From assembly GCA_019750335.1 (NCBI GenBank), contig JAIEOQ010000003.1, forward strand, positions 62,001 through 126,000: a stretch of DNA of 64,000 nt, given 5' to 3'. Source of the DNA: Candidatus Obscuribacterales bacterium. Its GTDB lineage: Bacteria; Cyanobacteriota; Vampirovibrionia; Obscuribacterales; Obscuribacteraceae. The translations under genes and the position numbers were made by a program. The notes beneath the pieces were generated by a model. That model did not search any database and was not told where the DNA came from. It saw nothing but the letters and a program-made list of their open reading frames with translations. Below, one piece after another: positions 27,941 through 36,273 of this stretch; position 1 is the stretch's first letter; the number at the start of each line of letters is the position of its first letter.

Positions 27941-27987
27941 AAGAAGTCCTTCCCTCCGACTTTAATGAAGGAGGGAAGTTCTTTTTT
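27941..27987 (+). terminator. Strong intrinsic terminator directly before the acetyltransferase start
   Basis: CTTCCCTCC (27949-27957) pairs perfectly with GGAGGGAAG (27970-27978) around a 12-nt loop, and the stem can extend to AAGAA/TTCTT. A TTCTTTTTT run follows. It ends only about 10 nt before the ATG at 27998. It may end the smc-sepF transcript, or attenuate the downstream gene. Confidence 0.8.
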
Positions 27988-27997
27988 CAAGCCACGT

Positions 27998-28555
27998 ATG
28001 AAGATTCGCGACCTCGAGTTCGAAGACCAATTCATTCAAGAGCAAGCCGCAGAGCTTCTCTATGCCGGATTTTCTGACACTTCACCCAGTGCCTGGCCAA
28101 CCATGAGCCAAGCGATGGAAGAGGTCCAAGCCTCTTTTGATCCCGGGCGGTTGTCAATTGTCGCTATCGCCGATAAAAAAGCCGTTGGTTGGGCTGGCGC
28201 CATCCGCGAATATGATGGAAACAGCTGGGAGCTACATCCGGTTGTTGTACATAAGAACTATCGTTTGCAAGGTATCGGTACAGCTTTAATCGCTGAAATT
28301 GAAAGCCGGGTGATCGAACACGGCGGTTTAACCTTATTTCTCGGTGCTGACGATGAATCAGGCAGTACAAGCTTGTGGGGACAAGAGCTTTACCCCTCGC
28401 CGCTTGTGGCTTTGCAGCAGATTCGCAATCTCAACAACCATCCATTTGAATTCTATGAAAAGCTTGGTTTTGCCGTTTGCGGCGTCATACCTGACGCGAA
28501 CGGGCTTGGTAAGCCGGATATTTTGATGGCTAAACGAGTCCGGCGTATACGCTAA
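27998..28555 (+). CDS. GNAT acetyltransferase, AAC(6')-like
   Basis: A 186-residue GNAT enzyme. The acetyl-CoA loop is YRLQGIGTALI, preceded by the strand WELHPVVV. The middle and end (GGLTLFLGADDE, TSLWGQELYPS, NHPFEFYEKLGFAVCGV, PDANGLGKPDILMAKR) match from memory a GNAT subgroup annotated as aminoglycoside 6'-N-acetyltransferases. Sequence alone cannot show that it acts on aminoglycosides; a housekeeping amine is equally possible. The frame opens at GTG 27914, but that stretch is a transcription-terminator hairpin, so I start at ATG 27998. No ribosome site is seen. Confidence 0.75.
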   Translation: MKIRDLEFEDQFIQEQAAELLYAGFSDTSPSAWPTMSQAMEEVQASFDPGRLSIVAIADKKAVGWAGAIREYDGNSWELHPVVVHKNYRLQGIGTALIAEIESRVIEHGGLTLFLGADDESGSTSLWGQELYPSPLVALQQIRNLNNHPFEFYEKLGFAVCGVIPDANGLGKPDILMAKRVRRIR

Positions 28556-28580
28556 AACAGTAGTTTAACTGTTTGTTTTG
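28554..28580 (+). terminator. Intrinsic terminator after the acetyltransferase
   Basis: AAACAGT pairs with ACTGTTT (7 bp, 6-nt loop), beginning at the stop codon and followed by GTTTTGT. The stem is A/T-rich, so it is of moderate strength. Confidence 0.6.
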
Positions 28581-28612
28581 TCTGCTTAACATTCTCTTGG
28601 GCTCCTATATTG

Positions 28613-28630
28613 AAGTTAGAGCACTAACTT
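28613..28630 (+). promoter_or_regulatory. Hairpin touching the acyltransferase ribosome site
   Basis: AAGTTAG and CTAACTT form a perfect 7-bp stem with an AGCA loop, ending 3 nt before the GGAGGAG ribosome site of the gene at 28643. It may be an operator or affect translation. Its GTTAG/CTAAC core resembles the repeats near 8.7 kb. Confidence 0.45.
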
Positions 28631-28642
28631 TCTGGAGGAGTC

Positions 28643-29269
28643 ATGTTTAAGTTGAATGGTTTTTGGCGCCTGGTCAATCGAATAGTACTTGCCGTCAAGT
28701 TTGGCGCTATTGATGTAAGCGGCAAGGAGCACATTCCGACTACTGGTCCTTTTATTCTTGTCTCCAACCATATTTCGCGATTTGATGGTTTGCTCATTCA
28801 TAAAATGATTGATGGACAAGCTAACTTCATGGTTTCGCCTAATGAACTTAAAGGTTTTCAGGGACATGTACTCACTTCGATGGGTGCTTTTCCGGCCATC
28901 GCTTCACGCAATGTGGTTGATTATGCCAGTAAGTTTCTTGCAAAAGGAGAAGCGCTTGTAATCTTTCCGGAAGGAAACATCTTTCTTGACGGCAATACCC
29001 ATCCGTTCAAAAGCGGCGCGGCTAGAATCGCTCTTGCTTTTGTTCAAGAGAGTTTGAACTTACCGATTGTTCCTTGCGCCATTCATTATTCAGAGAAGGG
29101 CAGCAAAGCGCACATTGCTTTTGCGCCGCCGATTGATATTGCCGAATATCAATCTCTGCCTAACAAAGCTTATGCTCTTAAATGTTTAAGCCAGCGTATG
29201 TATCGTGAAGTTTGTTTTTTACGTTATGGCTTGAATGCGGTAAGCGATAAAAGTGTGCTCTTTTGCTAG
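28643..29269 (+). CDS. PlsC-like 1-acylglycerol-3-phosphate acyltransferase
   Basis: A 208-residue acyltransferase with the two catalytic blocks of the PlsC family: NHISRFDG (HX4D, about residues 44-51) and FPEGNIF (about 109-115). The usual glycerophosphate-binding segment lies between them. It would transfer a fatty acyl chain to lysophosphatidate or a similar acceptor at the inner membrane. The catalytic half is complete; the N-terminus has only a short hydrophobic stretch. The ribosome site GGAGGAG is excellent. It stands alone between two unrelated genes. Confidence 0.85.
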   Translation: MFKLNGFWRLVNRIVLAVKFGAIDVSGKEHIPTTGPFILVSNHISRFDGLLIHKMIDGQANFMVSPNELKGFQGHVLTSMGAFPAIASRNVVDYASKFLAKGEALVIFPEGNIFLDGNTHPFKSGAARIALAFVQESLNLPIVPCAIHYSEKGSKAHIAFAPPIDIAEYQSLPNKAYALKCLSQRMYREVCFLRYGLNAVSDKSVLFC

Positions 29270-29316
29270 TAACGCTCAGGGGTTATAATGTTCAGCCACA
29301 GTGAAAGGCGTAAAAC

Positions 29317-29850
29317 ATGGCTGAACCGATTCCAACCTGGGTCCATCAAGTAACCGTTTTTGCAGACAACTTTCAGTTTCATATCCAAGATGCCACAGCT
29401 GAAGGCGAGTATCCGGAAACGCTTAATGACGATTTGATTACGTCTTTTTTGGCTCTAGGCGATAAGGTTGTTGCTATCGGTACGGTACGTGATCTTGATG
29501 TAGAGGTAACTATCGAAATTTTTGATGAACCGCTTGATCAAGAAGATATTGAGGAAGAGCCTGATACTGACGGCTTCGATCAAGTTGCTCAATGTAATAT
29601 CGATCTGCCCTCCGGACGCTTTTTTGTTGCTGGTCCGGTTGAAGATATTGAACATGCAAAAAAAATTGAAGTAAAACCCGGTTCTTATGGGATGCGCATT
29701 TTTTGGAAAGATTTGCACTCGGTTGATACTGTCGGTTTTGAAGGCGATGATAGCTATCGGATTATGATGTGGCCGGACACTGAATTTGAGCCGCGCTTGA
29801 TCAAAATGTGGAAAAATCTGATTCAGCTTGATGAAAGCGAAGACGATTAA
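29317..29850 (+). CDS. Acidic cytoplasmic protein of unknown function
   Basis: A 177-residue, strongly acidic protein without signal peptide or membrane segment. It looks like a beta-rich fold: VTVFADNFQFHIQD at the start, DLPSGRFFVAGPVED in the middle, then PGSYGMRIFW, GDDSYRIMMWP. This pattern recalls a widespread group of uncharacterised proteins distantly like the nuclease inhibitor ComJ, a weak memory-based resemblance. A run of Asp/Glu at about 70-90 is low complexity. AAAGG 9 nt upstream supports the start. Its stop abuts the rnj stop on the other strand. Confidence 0.7.
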   Translation: MAEPIPTWVHQVTVFADNFQFHIQDATAEGEYPETLNDDLITSFLALGDKVVAIGTVRDLDVEVTIEIFDEPLDQEDIEEEPDTDGFDQVAQCNIDLPSGRFFVAGPVEDIEHAKKIEVKPGSYGMRIFWKDLHSVDTVGFEGDDSYRIMMWPDTEFEPRLIKMWKNLIQLDESEDD

Positions 29851-31605
29851 TTAAGCGCGATTGCCTTTGCTTTTTGTTTTTGAATCGAGAGATTTGATAG
29901 CTACTTCTTGCAGCAAGAGTTGCACCAGTGGCTGAGAGTGCATCTCTTCGGCAAAGTATTTATTTATAGTGCCAAGCAAGTAGCTTTTGAGATCGCTGCC
30001 CGAGAGTTGTTTAATTGCCGCGTCAGTTTCGATTATGTTCAATAAATCGTCTTTCAAAGATTCCAGAAATTCTTCAGCGGACAATTCGCCGGGTAAAATC
30101 AATCCGCGAATGCTGATATCCGGACCGATTAAAATCTCTTTGTCCACCGACATGGTTAGAGCTATGTTTACGACACCGTCTTCGGCTAAGAGTTGTCGTT
30201 CTTGAACCGTTTGTTGATCGATTGGCCAGGAGGTGGAGTTATCTATAAGCACTATGCCAGATTTTACTCGTCCGATTTTACTGCCTCGATCTTTGAACAA
30301 CTCGAGCACATCCCCATTTTCCATCACAAAAGTGTTGCCTGGTGCGACACCGCATTCCACAGCCAATTCGGCATGTTTAACGAGCATACGATATTCGCCG
30401 TGCACCGGCATAAAAAATTTCGGTTTGCACAAATTGATCATCAGCTTTTGCTCTTCGCGACAAGCATGACCGGAAACGTGAACACCGGCGTCTTTGCCGT
30501 AAATCACATCGGCTCCCCGCATGAAAAGGGCATTGATTGTATTGGAGATTGATCTTTCGTTACCGGGAATCGGTGTTGCCGATACGATCACTGTGTCGCC
30601 AGGCACGATTTTTACTTGTTTATGTTCGTTGCGAGCGATGCGCGAAAGAGCGGAGAGTGGTTCGCCCTGACTGCCGGTGGTCATAATCACTATTCTGTCG
30701 TGAGGCAGCTGATTTATTTCGCCGATATTCATCAACAACCCATCCGGGAAGGTCATGTAGCCTAGCTCGCGAGCGATGCCGGCTAAATTGAGCATGGAGC
30801 GACCAAGGATCGCTACTTTGCGGTCGTATTTAATTGCCGCTTGCATAATCTGACGCATGCGATGAACGTTGCTGGCAAAGGTTGTAACAATAATCCGCCG
30901 TTTAGCATTGGCAAAAACTTCATCAAGCTTTTTCCATACAGTTTTTTCCGAAGGTGTATAACCGGCGCGTTCAGTATTCGTGCTGTCGCTCATCAAAAGG
31001 AGAATGTTGTCTTCTTCGGCAGCGGCTGTCAGGCTAGCCATGTCGTATAGCTCGCCGTCAACCGGTGTAAAGTCGAATTTGAAATCACCGGTATGAACGA
31101 TGGTGCCAATCGGTGTTTTGATAATCAAACTGAATGAGTCAGCAATGGAATGAGTAGCCCGGATGAATTTAACCGTAAAGCAACCCATTTTTATTTGTTG
31201 TCTTGGACGAACTTGAACCATAGTAGTTCTGTCGTGCAGACCGACATCTTTTAGTTTTTCTTCAAGCAAGCCTAGGGCCAGAGCCGGTCCGTAAATAACC
31301 GGTACGTTAACGTCGCGCACTAAATAGGGAACGCCGCCGATATGATCTTCGTGACCGTGAGTGACTGCCAGTCCGCGCAACTTGCTCTCATGCTCTTTGA
31401 GAAAAGAGATATCAGGCAGAACGATGTCCACGCCGAGCATGTCTTCGGAAGGAAAACCTAAGCCGGCGTCAACAAGAATCATGTCGTTTCCGTACATGAT
31501 CGCCATTGTGTTTTTGCCGATTTCAGCCAGTCCACCTAAGGGAATGATCTTCAGGCTGGCAGCTGAACCTATATTTGCAGTTTTGTTTGTCTTGTCGATT
31601 GTCAC
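29851..31605 (-). CDS. rnj: Ribonuclease J
   Basis: Metallo-beta-lactamase/beta-CASP ribonuclease of 584 residues, with both endo- and 5'-exonuclease activity in RNA decay and rRNA maturation. The zinc motif is VTHGHEDHIGG (about 80-90), followed by RATHSI, HTGDFKFD, SDSTN and the beta-CASP part with TTGSQGEPLSALSRIA. The KNTMAIMYGNDMILVDAG start is typical, and the C-terminal ~110 residues form the dimerisation domain. It follows dapA by 4 bp; asd-dapA-rnj is, as I recall, the order in Cyanobacteria. Confidence 0.95.
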   Translation of the reverse strand: MTIDKTNKTANIGSAASLKIIPLGGLAEIGKNTMAIMYGNDMILVDAGLGFPSEDMLGVDIVLPDISFLKEHESKLRGLAVTHGHEDHIGGVPYLVRDVNVPVIYGPALALGLLEEKLKDVGLHDRTTMVQVRPRQQIKMGCFTVKFIRATHSIADSFSLIIKTPIGTIVHTGDFKFDFTPVDGELYDMASLTAAAEEDNILLLMSDSTNTERAGYTPSEKTVWKKLDEVFANAKRRIIVTTFASNVHRMRQIMQAAIKYDRKVAILGRSMLNLAGIARELGYMTFPDGLLMNIGEINQLPHDRIVIMTTGSQGEPLSALSRIARNEHKQVKIVPGDTVIVSATPIPGNERSISNTINALFMRGADVIYGKDAGVHVSGHACREEQKLMINLCKPKFFMPVHGEYRMLVKHAELAVECGVAPGNTFVMENGDVLELFKDRGSKIGRVKSGIVLIDNSTSWPIDQQTVQERQLLAEDGVVNIALTMSVDKEILIGPDISIRGLILPGELSAEEFLESLKDDLLNIIETDAAIKQLSGSDLKSYLLGTINKYFAEEMHSQPLVQLLLQEVAIKSLDSKTKSKGNRA

Positions 31606-31609
31606 TTTC

Positions 31610-32530
31610 TTAAACCAAAGTTTTTTGTTTAGTTTCCGGAATATCTTTCAAAAGATCGTTCATCGCTTTTTGTTGGCTGTCGTTCAATTCAATGAGCGGC
31701 AAACGCAATCGCGCATGACACAAGCCGATTTTGGACAGAGCATATTTAACACAGGTTGGATTTGGCGCTATAAACAAACCTTTGAATAAAGGCAGGTTTC
31801 GGTAGTGCAAGCGCAGCGCTTCCTCGACATTCCCGGAGAAATAAGCATCAAGCATTTGTTTGATTTCATTGCCGATAATATGGCTGGCAACACTCACCAC
31901 ACCGCAAGCGCCGATGGCAAGAAAAGGCAGAGTTAAATTATCGTCGCCGGAATAAATATAAAAGCCTTTTTTCACCAGACGGCCGATATCTTGAGCCAGC
32001 TCGACGGTGCCTGTTGAATCTTTTAAAGCAACGATGTTAGGGTGCTTATCGGCCAGATCAAGCACCGTGTCTACGCCGATTGTGATGCCGGTTCTGCCGG
32101 GAATGTTGTAGAGCATGATCGGCAATTTAGTTGCTTTGGCGATTGCCGAAAAATGTGCTTTGAGTCCGTCTTGACTCGGCTTATTGTAATAAGGAGCGAC
32201 GATCAGTAGTCCGTCGGCGCCAAGACTTTCTGCTTCCTTGGCTGCTTTAATTGATTTGGCCGTATCGTTGGAGCCGGCGCCCATAATAATTTTGGCTCGT
32301 CCGCTAGCTGCCTTGATCGTTACTTTTAAGAGTTCACTTTTTTCGCCATCTTCAAGAGTCGGGCTTTCACCTGTAGTTCCGGCTACGACAATAGCTGTAC
32401 TGCCGGTGTCGATTAAATGATTGGTGATCGCTACGACAGCCTCATAATCAATTTGATTATTGCTGTCAAAAGGAGTGACCATGGCGGTGACCACTCTTCC
32501 AAACAATCCGACGGCTCTCTCTCTTGCCAT
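31610..32530 (-). CDS. dapA: 4-hydroxy-tetrahydrodipicolinate synthase
   Basis: Condenses pyruvate with aspartate semialdehyde, the first committed step to meso-DAP and lysine. TIM barrel of 306 residues with GTTGESPTLEDGEK (about 48-61), YNIPGRTG (catalytic Tyr, about 140-147) and the Schiff-base lysine in IVALKDSTG (about 165-173). AGGA 9 nt upstream supports the start. It lies between asd (11 bp) and rnj, in an operon with dapB. Confidence 0.96.
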   Translation of the reverse strand: MARERAVGLFGRVVTAMVTPFDSNNQIDYEAVVAITNHLIDTGSTAIVVAGTTGESPTLEDGEKSELLKVTIKAASGRAKIIMGAGSNDTAKSIKAAKEAESLGADGLLIVAPYYNKPSQDGLKAHFSAIAKATKLPIMLYNIPGRTGITIGVDTVLDLADKHPNIVALKDSTGTVELAQDIGRLVKKGFYIYSGDDNLTLPFLAIGACGVVSVASHIIGNEIKQMLDAYFSGNVEEALRLHYRNLPLFKGLFIAPNPTCVKYALSKIGLCHARLRLPLIELNDSQQKAMNDLLKDIPETKQKTLV

Positions 32531-32541
32531 TTCTATTTGTC

Positions 32542-33579
32542 CTATGCTGAAACGGTTTTTTTCAATAAATCATGTTCTAAAAGATATTCGGCGATGCGTA
32601 CGGCATTTAAGGCGGCGCCGATACGTAGATTGTCAGCAACAACCCACATATTTAGACCGTTGTCTGAGGAAGTGTCCGGTCTGATTCTGCCAACATAAAC
32701 CGGATCTTCCCCTGCCGCATCAAGCGGTGTTGGATACACGCCATTCTCCGGATCGTCCCATACTTCAATTGCCGGACTATCGGTAAGAACTTGGCGGGCT
32801 CTATCCGGGCTGATCGGTCTTTCAAATTCAAGCAGCACTGATTCGCTATGGCTGATAGCCACAGGCACACGTACTGCAGTACAAGTGACTTTCAGATTTG
32901 GTAGTCCGAGAATTTTTTGTGTCTCTTGAACGACTTTCATCTCTTCTTTTGTATAACCGTTAGGCGTGAACTTATCTATATGAGGGATAAGATTGAAAGC
33001 GATCTGTTTTTGAAAAACTTGCGGTTCGTACTCTTTGCCGGCCGCTATGGCTTTGGTTTGCAGTTCAAGCTCGTCCATGGCTTCTTTGCCGGCTCCGCTT
33101 ACCGACTGGTAAGTAGAGACAATCACACGTTTTAAACCGGCTTCGTCGTGTAAAGGCTTAAGTACAACAACAAGCTGTGCTGTCGAACAATTGGGATTAG
33201 CAATAATCCCTTTGTGTTTTGCCAGAGCAGCTCCGTTAACTTCAGGTACAACAAGGGGAACATCCGGGTTCATCCGAAAAGCATTTGAGTTATCGATTAC
33301 ACAAGCGCCTTGCTTAACGGCTAGCGGTGCCAGCTGTTCGCTTATATCGCTGCCGGCTGAAGCAAGAACAATATCGATGTCTTTGAAAGCCTCGGCTGAT
33401 GGTTCTTGTACCGGGTAAGATTTGCCGCGAAAGGTGATTTTAGCGTCTTTGGAACGAGCGCTAGCTAATGGGCGAAACTCTTTGACTGGAAAGTTGCGCT
33501 CTTCAAGAACTTTGATTAACTCCTGACCGACACGCCCGGTCGCTCCCAATATTGCAACATTTACTTCTTTCGTGGCCAT
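32542..33579 (-). CDS. asd: Aspartate-semialdehyde dehydrogenase
   Basis: Reduces aspartyl phosphate to the semialdehyde used by DapA and by threonine/methionine synthesis. Of 345 residues, the N-terminal NADP fold shows LGATGRVGQELIKVL (about 10-24). The nucleophile is the Cys in IANPNCSTAQLV (about 129), and the substrate Arg and His lie in the C-terminal region (TCTAVRVPVAISHSES). It is 16 bp after dapB in the operon. Confidence 0.96.
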   Translation of the reverse strand: MATKEVNVAILGATGRVGQELIKVLEERNFPVKEFRPLASARSKDAKITFRGKSYPVQEPSAEAFKDIDIVLASAGSDISEQLAPLAVKQGACVIDNSNAFRMNPDVPLVVPEVNGAALAKHKGIIANPNCSTAQLVVVLKPLHDEAGLKRVIVSTYQSVSGAGKEAMDELELQTKAIAAGKEYEPQVFQKQIAFNLIPHIDKFTPNGYTKEEMKVVQETQKILGLPNLKVTCTAVRVPVAISHSESVLLEFERPISPDRARQVLTDSPAIEVWDDPENGVYPTPLDAAGEDPVYVGRIRPDTSSDNGLNMWVVADNLRIGAALNAVRIAEYLLEHDLLKKTVSA

Positions 33580-33595
33580 TATCTTTTCCTCGTAC

Positions 33596-34447
33596 TTAAA
33601 CTTTCAATGCCGGTGCTTTTTCAGCGCTGCCAATACCCATAACCTTTTCCAAGCCGACTGCTAAAGAGTCGAGCTTCATCGCTTCTTTAAGCGCTATTTT
33701 TATTCCGGATAGATAACACTCGGTTGTTAAGCCATCATGGCGGATAGTTAAAAGCTCACCCATAGCACCGAAAATTACTTCTTGGTGAGAGATTAATCCA
33801 GGCAAGCGCAAAGAATGAACCCGTACCCCAGCTTCGCCTTGACCGCCACGAGAGCCTTTTACCAGCTCATGTTCGTCAATCTCTTTTTTGTTGAAAGCAG
33901 AGCCTGCTTGTCCGATTTTTTTCATTGTGTGCATGGCTGTGCCCGAAGGTGCATCAAGTTTTTTAGTATGGTGCAACTCGATTATTTCTACATGCTCGTA
34001 AAATGCGCCGGCTTGCCGGGCGAATTCCATCATTAAAACGGCGCCTACGGAAAAATTGGGAACGACAAGAGCGCCGACCTTTTTTTTGGCTGTTAGCGCT
34101 TCAAGCTCTGCGAGATCCTTGTCTTGAATGCCTGAGGTACCGATTACAGGGCGGATTCCTTGTTCAATCGCTGCTTTGGCTATTTCTACCGAATGTGCTG
34201 CTTCAGTAAAAAGCAAAAGCACGTCCGGTTTAGCCGTCTGCGTAAGGTCTGCAAATGAGTTACTGACAAGTATGCCTGTATTCAAGAGACCTGTCAAATC
34301 ACCTACATCTTTGTTGCTGTATGAGCTACCGGCTTTACCGAAGGCTCCGACCAGTGTAAAGTCATCGCCTTCAAGAATCATTTTGGCGCTTGCTCTGCCG
34401 AAGCGCCCATTAATACCGGCAATTGCGACGCGAGGTTTTTCTGGCAT
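33596..34447 (-). CDS. dapB: 4-hydroxy-tetrahydrodipicolinate reductase
   Basis: Second enzyme of the DAP branch. A Rossmann start VAIAGINGRFGRASAKMI, the GTSGI loop, and the substrate-binding EIIELHHTKKLDAPSGTA (catalytic His pair and the DAPSGTA loop, about 155-172) identify it. I start at the ATG 34447 (283 aa), with AGAGGA 9 nt upstream. A GTG at 34465 would add six residues without a ribosome site. It is the first gene of the dapB-asd-dapA-rnj operon. The G(I)NGRFG loop is a slight variant of the common GxxGRMG. Confidence 0.94.
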   Translation of the reverse strand: MPEKPRVAIAGINGRFGRASAKMILEGDDFTLVGAFGKAGSSYSNKDVGDLTGLLNTGILVSNSFADLTQTAKPDVLLLFTEAAHSVEIAKAAIEQGIRPVIGTSGIQDKDLAELEALTAKKKVGALVVPNFSVGAVLMMEFARQAGAFYEHVEIIELHHTKKLDAPSGTAMHTMKKIGQAGSAFNKKEIDEHELVKGSRGGQGEAGVRVHSLRLPGLISHQEVIFGAMGELLTIRHDGLTTECYLSGIKIALKEAMKLDSLAVGLEKVMGIGSAEKAPALKV

Positions 34448-34548
34448 GTCAATAATTCCTCTCACCCCGGAGGGGGCGTTTCTGCTTGCTATTCGGTTTC
34501 TTTCAGGGAATAGAAGTTTAACCGATCCGATAAAAAAGGCATAGATCT

Positions 34549-34585
34549 AAAGGCGGAAGTGAGTCTAAGCTCACCTCCGCCTTTT
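34549..34585 (-). terminator. Terminator after dut
   Basis: AAAGGCGGA-GTGAG and CTCAC-TCCGCCTTT form a stem of about 14 bp with one mismatch and a short loop. It lies 22 bp past the dut stop. The T run is longer on the plus strand, so it may work both ways, but the genes on both sides read leftward. Confidence 0.8.
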
Positions 34586-34607
34586 ATGATATTGGATTTA
34601 TATTGGC

Positions 34608-35072
34608 TTATTTTGCTGCCAGAGCCGTCCGACCGGTGGAGCCGAAACCGCCGGCGCCCCGTTCAACGCTTGATGAAACTGCGTCCACTTCCACAACTTC
34701 GACTTGCGGTACGGGAGTAATTAGAAGCTGAGCGATGCGCTCTCCCGGTTCAAAGGTGTAGGTCTCTTCGCCATGATTAATCAGCAACACTTTCACTTCA
34801 CCGCGATAGTCACTATCAATGGTGCCTACGCAATTGGTCAAACTGATGCCGGCTTTAAATGCCAAACCGGAACGCGCACGAACTTGTCCTTCGTAACCTG
34901 CTGGCACTTCGATGATCAATCCTGTCGGCATAGCAAAGCGTTTGCCTGGAGCCAACACATAAGGCTGGTCGATTGCTGCTGTTAGATCCATTCCGGCTGA
35001 TCCTGGTGTGGCATAACGCGGCAGATCTTTTCCGTGAGGAAGTTTTTGCACTTTAAGTACGATTTTTTCCAT
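34608..35072 (-). CDS. dut: dUTP pyrophosphatase
   Basis: Trimeric dUTPase that keeps uracil out of DNA and supplies dUMP. All five motifs are visible in 154 residues: PGSAGMDL (I), ARSGLA (II), [10 protein letters not shown] with the catalytic Asp (III), GERIAQLLI (IV) and the C-terminal P-loop-like [11 protein letters not shown] (V). The frame is open to 35162, but the ATG at 35072 with AGAGGA about 8 nt upstream is the natural start. It follows the AhpD-like gene by 11 bp. Confidence 0.95.
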   Translation of the reverse strand: MEKIVLKVQKLPHGKDLPRYATPGSAGMDLTAAIDQPYVLAPGKRFAMPTGLIIEVPAGYEGQVRARSGLAFKAGISLTNCVGTIDSDYRGEVKVLLINHGEETYTFEPGERIAQLLITPVPQVEVVEVDAVSSSVERGAGGFGSTGRTALAAK

Positions 35073-35083
35073 TTTTGTTTCCT

Positions 35084-35686
35084 CTATTTGCAGGCTGTAG
35101 CAGTTTGTTTTGATCTGCCGACACCAAGTCCGTCGGCGACGCGATTGATATAGTTGAACCAAGCGGCAATCAAGTTGATTTGCAAAATACCCTTATCATC
35201 GAATCCTTGTTTGCGCAGTTTTTCAATGTCTTCTTCTTGAATGCAGGATGGGCTCAAAGTTACTTTTGCTGCATAATCAAGCATTGCTTTTTCGCGTTCG
35301 CTCAAGGCGGCAACGCGATAATCATCTTTGATTGTTTGTGAAAGTTGTTTGTCTTTGGTTACAAGCTCAAGAAAGAAAGCATGATAGTTGCGGCAATAGT
35401 GTGTTTTGTTCAAAGTGGAAACAGTGGCGGCGATCAGTTCGTGATCCCGTCTGCTCAAAGGCATATCCGGCGACATCAACAAGCCGAAGGTTGAAAAAGA
35501 ATGTTCGAGCACTTCAGGAAACATGCTGTGCGCCATCACAATAGCTGCTTCACCATCGGGCTCGTAAGATTTAAACAAGTCCATATGGACGCCGTACTCT
35601 TCAGGATACAGTTTCATGGTGGCTTCGACAGCTTTGTTCAATTTAGGGTCGTTAGCTTTTAATGAACTTGTTTTGATCCAAGACAT
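35084..35686 (-). CDS. AhpD-like peroxidase-related protein lacking CxxC
   Basis: A 200-residue helical protein of the carboxymuconolactone decarboxylase/AhpD superfamily, close in layout to the uncharacterised peroxidase-related enzymes ([17 protein letters not shown], then C and H, then [10 protein letters not shown] and [19 protein letters not shown]). In active members the site is CxxCxxHH. Here it reads THYCRNYH (95-102): the first cysteine is Thr95, while Cys98 and His102 remain. A disulfide-based peroxidase cycle is therefore doubtful. It heads a two-gene unit with dut. Confidence 0.82.
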   Translation of the reverse strand: MSWIKTSSLKANDPKLNKAVEATMKLYPEEYGVHMDLFKSYEPDGEAAIVMAHSMFPEVLEHSFSTFGLLMSPDMPLSRRDHELIAATVSTLNKTHYCRNYHAFFLELVTKDKQLSQTIKDDYRVAALSEREKAMLDYAAKVTLSPSCIQEEDIEKLRKQGFDDKGILQINLIAAWFNYINRVADGLGVGRSKQTATACK

Positions 35687-35766
35687 AGCGGCTCCTTCAT
35701 ATGTAATTTGTGATGACGAGGCTGATTATAACGGCCGTACCGCTAGAAGACCTTAGCTTTCCCACA

Positions 35767-36000
35767 TACAAAAAGACCACCCGAACTAGTCGCGGTGGTC
35801 TTTAAGCTACTGCTTGGCTGCCCGTTAGCGTGGGCTCAGTATTTTCCTTACGCTTCAGCCAATCCTTCACGTATGGCGGACACTCTTGCTGCTGTTTCCG
35901 AAAAAGCGCTTTTCTGTCGTTTCCGCAGCGTCCCTCGGCTCATTGCGTTGACTTCAATCAATCGCTCACCGGTTATGCATACTAATTTAGCAGTGAGAAC
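35767..36000 (-). ncRNA. Candidate structured RNA ending in an intrinsic terminator
   Basis: Gap 35687-36273 has no convincing protein gene. On the minus strand three hairpins stand in a row: GGAC plus GCTGC with their complements (35878-35933); TTGGCTG/CAGCCAA enclosing AGCGT/ACGCT (35814-35862); and a perfect 10-bp terminator stem AAAGACCACC/GGTGGTCTTT (35772-35803) followed by TTTTT. The order and T run give the direction. The 5' end is a guess. It matches no tmRNA, SRP, RNase P or riboswitch core that I know. A frame of 62 codons (35848-36036, internal ATG at 35943) overlaps it, so a small protein is the alternative. Confidence 0.45.
35772..35803 (-). terminator. Perfect 10-bp intrinsic terminator
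   Basis: AAAGACCACC pairs with GGTGGTCTTT around a 12-nt loop; on the minus strand it runs into TTTTTG. No minus-strand gene with a start lies just upstream, so it implies an unannotated transcript (see the RNA candidate). Confidence 0.85.
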
Positions 36001-36157
36001 TGAGAGCGGGAAGTACCCCAGAAAGTGTTTAATCTTCTATGCAGTGTTTATGCAAACAGTTTATTCCATCAATCTTTTATCGATATATACAACTTGCAAG
36101 CAACCGGGCCAAGGCGCGGCACAAGCTGTTTGCCGAGAGATGGCTCAATTTATAGTG

Positions 36158-36182
36158 ATTGAATATATAAACGATATTCAAT
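36158..36182. repeat. AT-rich inverted repeat before murE
   Basis: ATTGAATAT and ATATTCAAT form a perfect 9-bp inverted repeat around 7 nt, about 90 bp before murE. It may be an operator. A TATAGA box lies about 20 bp before the murE ATG, but no matching -35 and no ribosome site is seen, so murE may be leaderless. Confidence 0.45.
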
Positions 36183-36273
36183 AAAGATGTAAGATATGTG
36201 GAATAGCCATCATCTGATTGTTTCAGGGCTGAAAAATCTTTTTTTCTAGGACATTCGTTATAGAATTCTGGAC

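Noticed and set aside
35795..36184. 129-residue plus-strand frame
   Set aside because: No ribosome site, no domain pattern, starts within the terminator hairpin and lies opposite the structured region; a chance frame.
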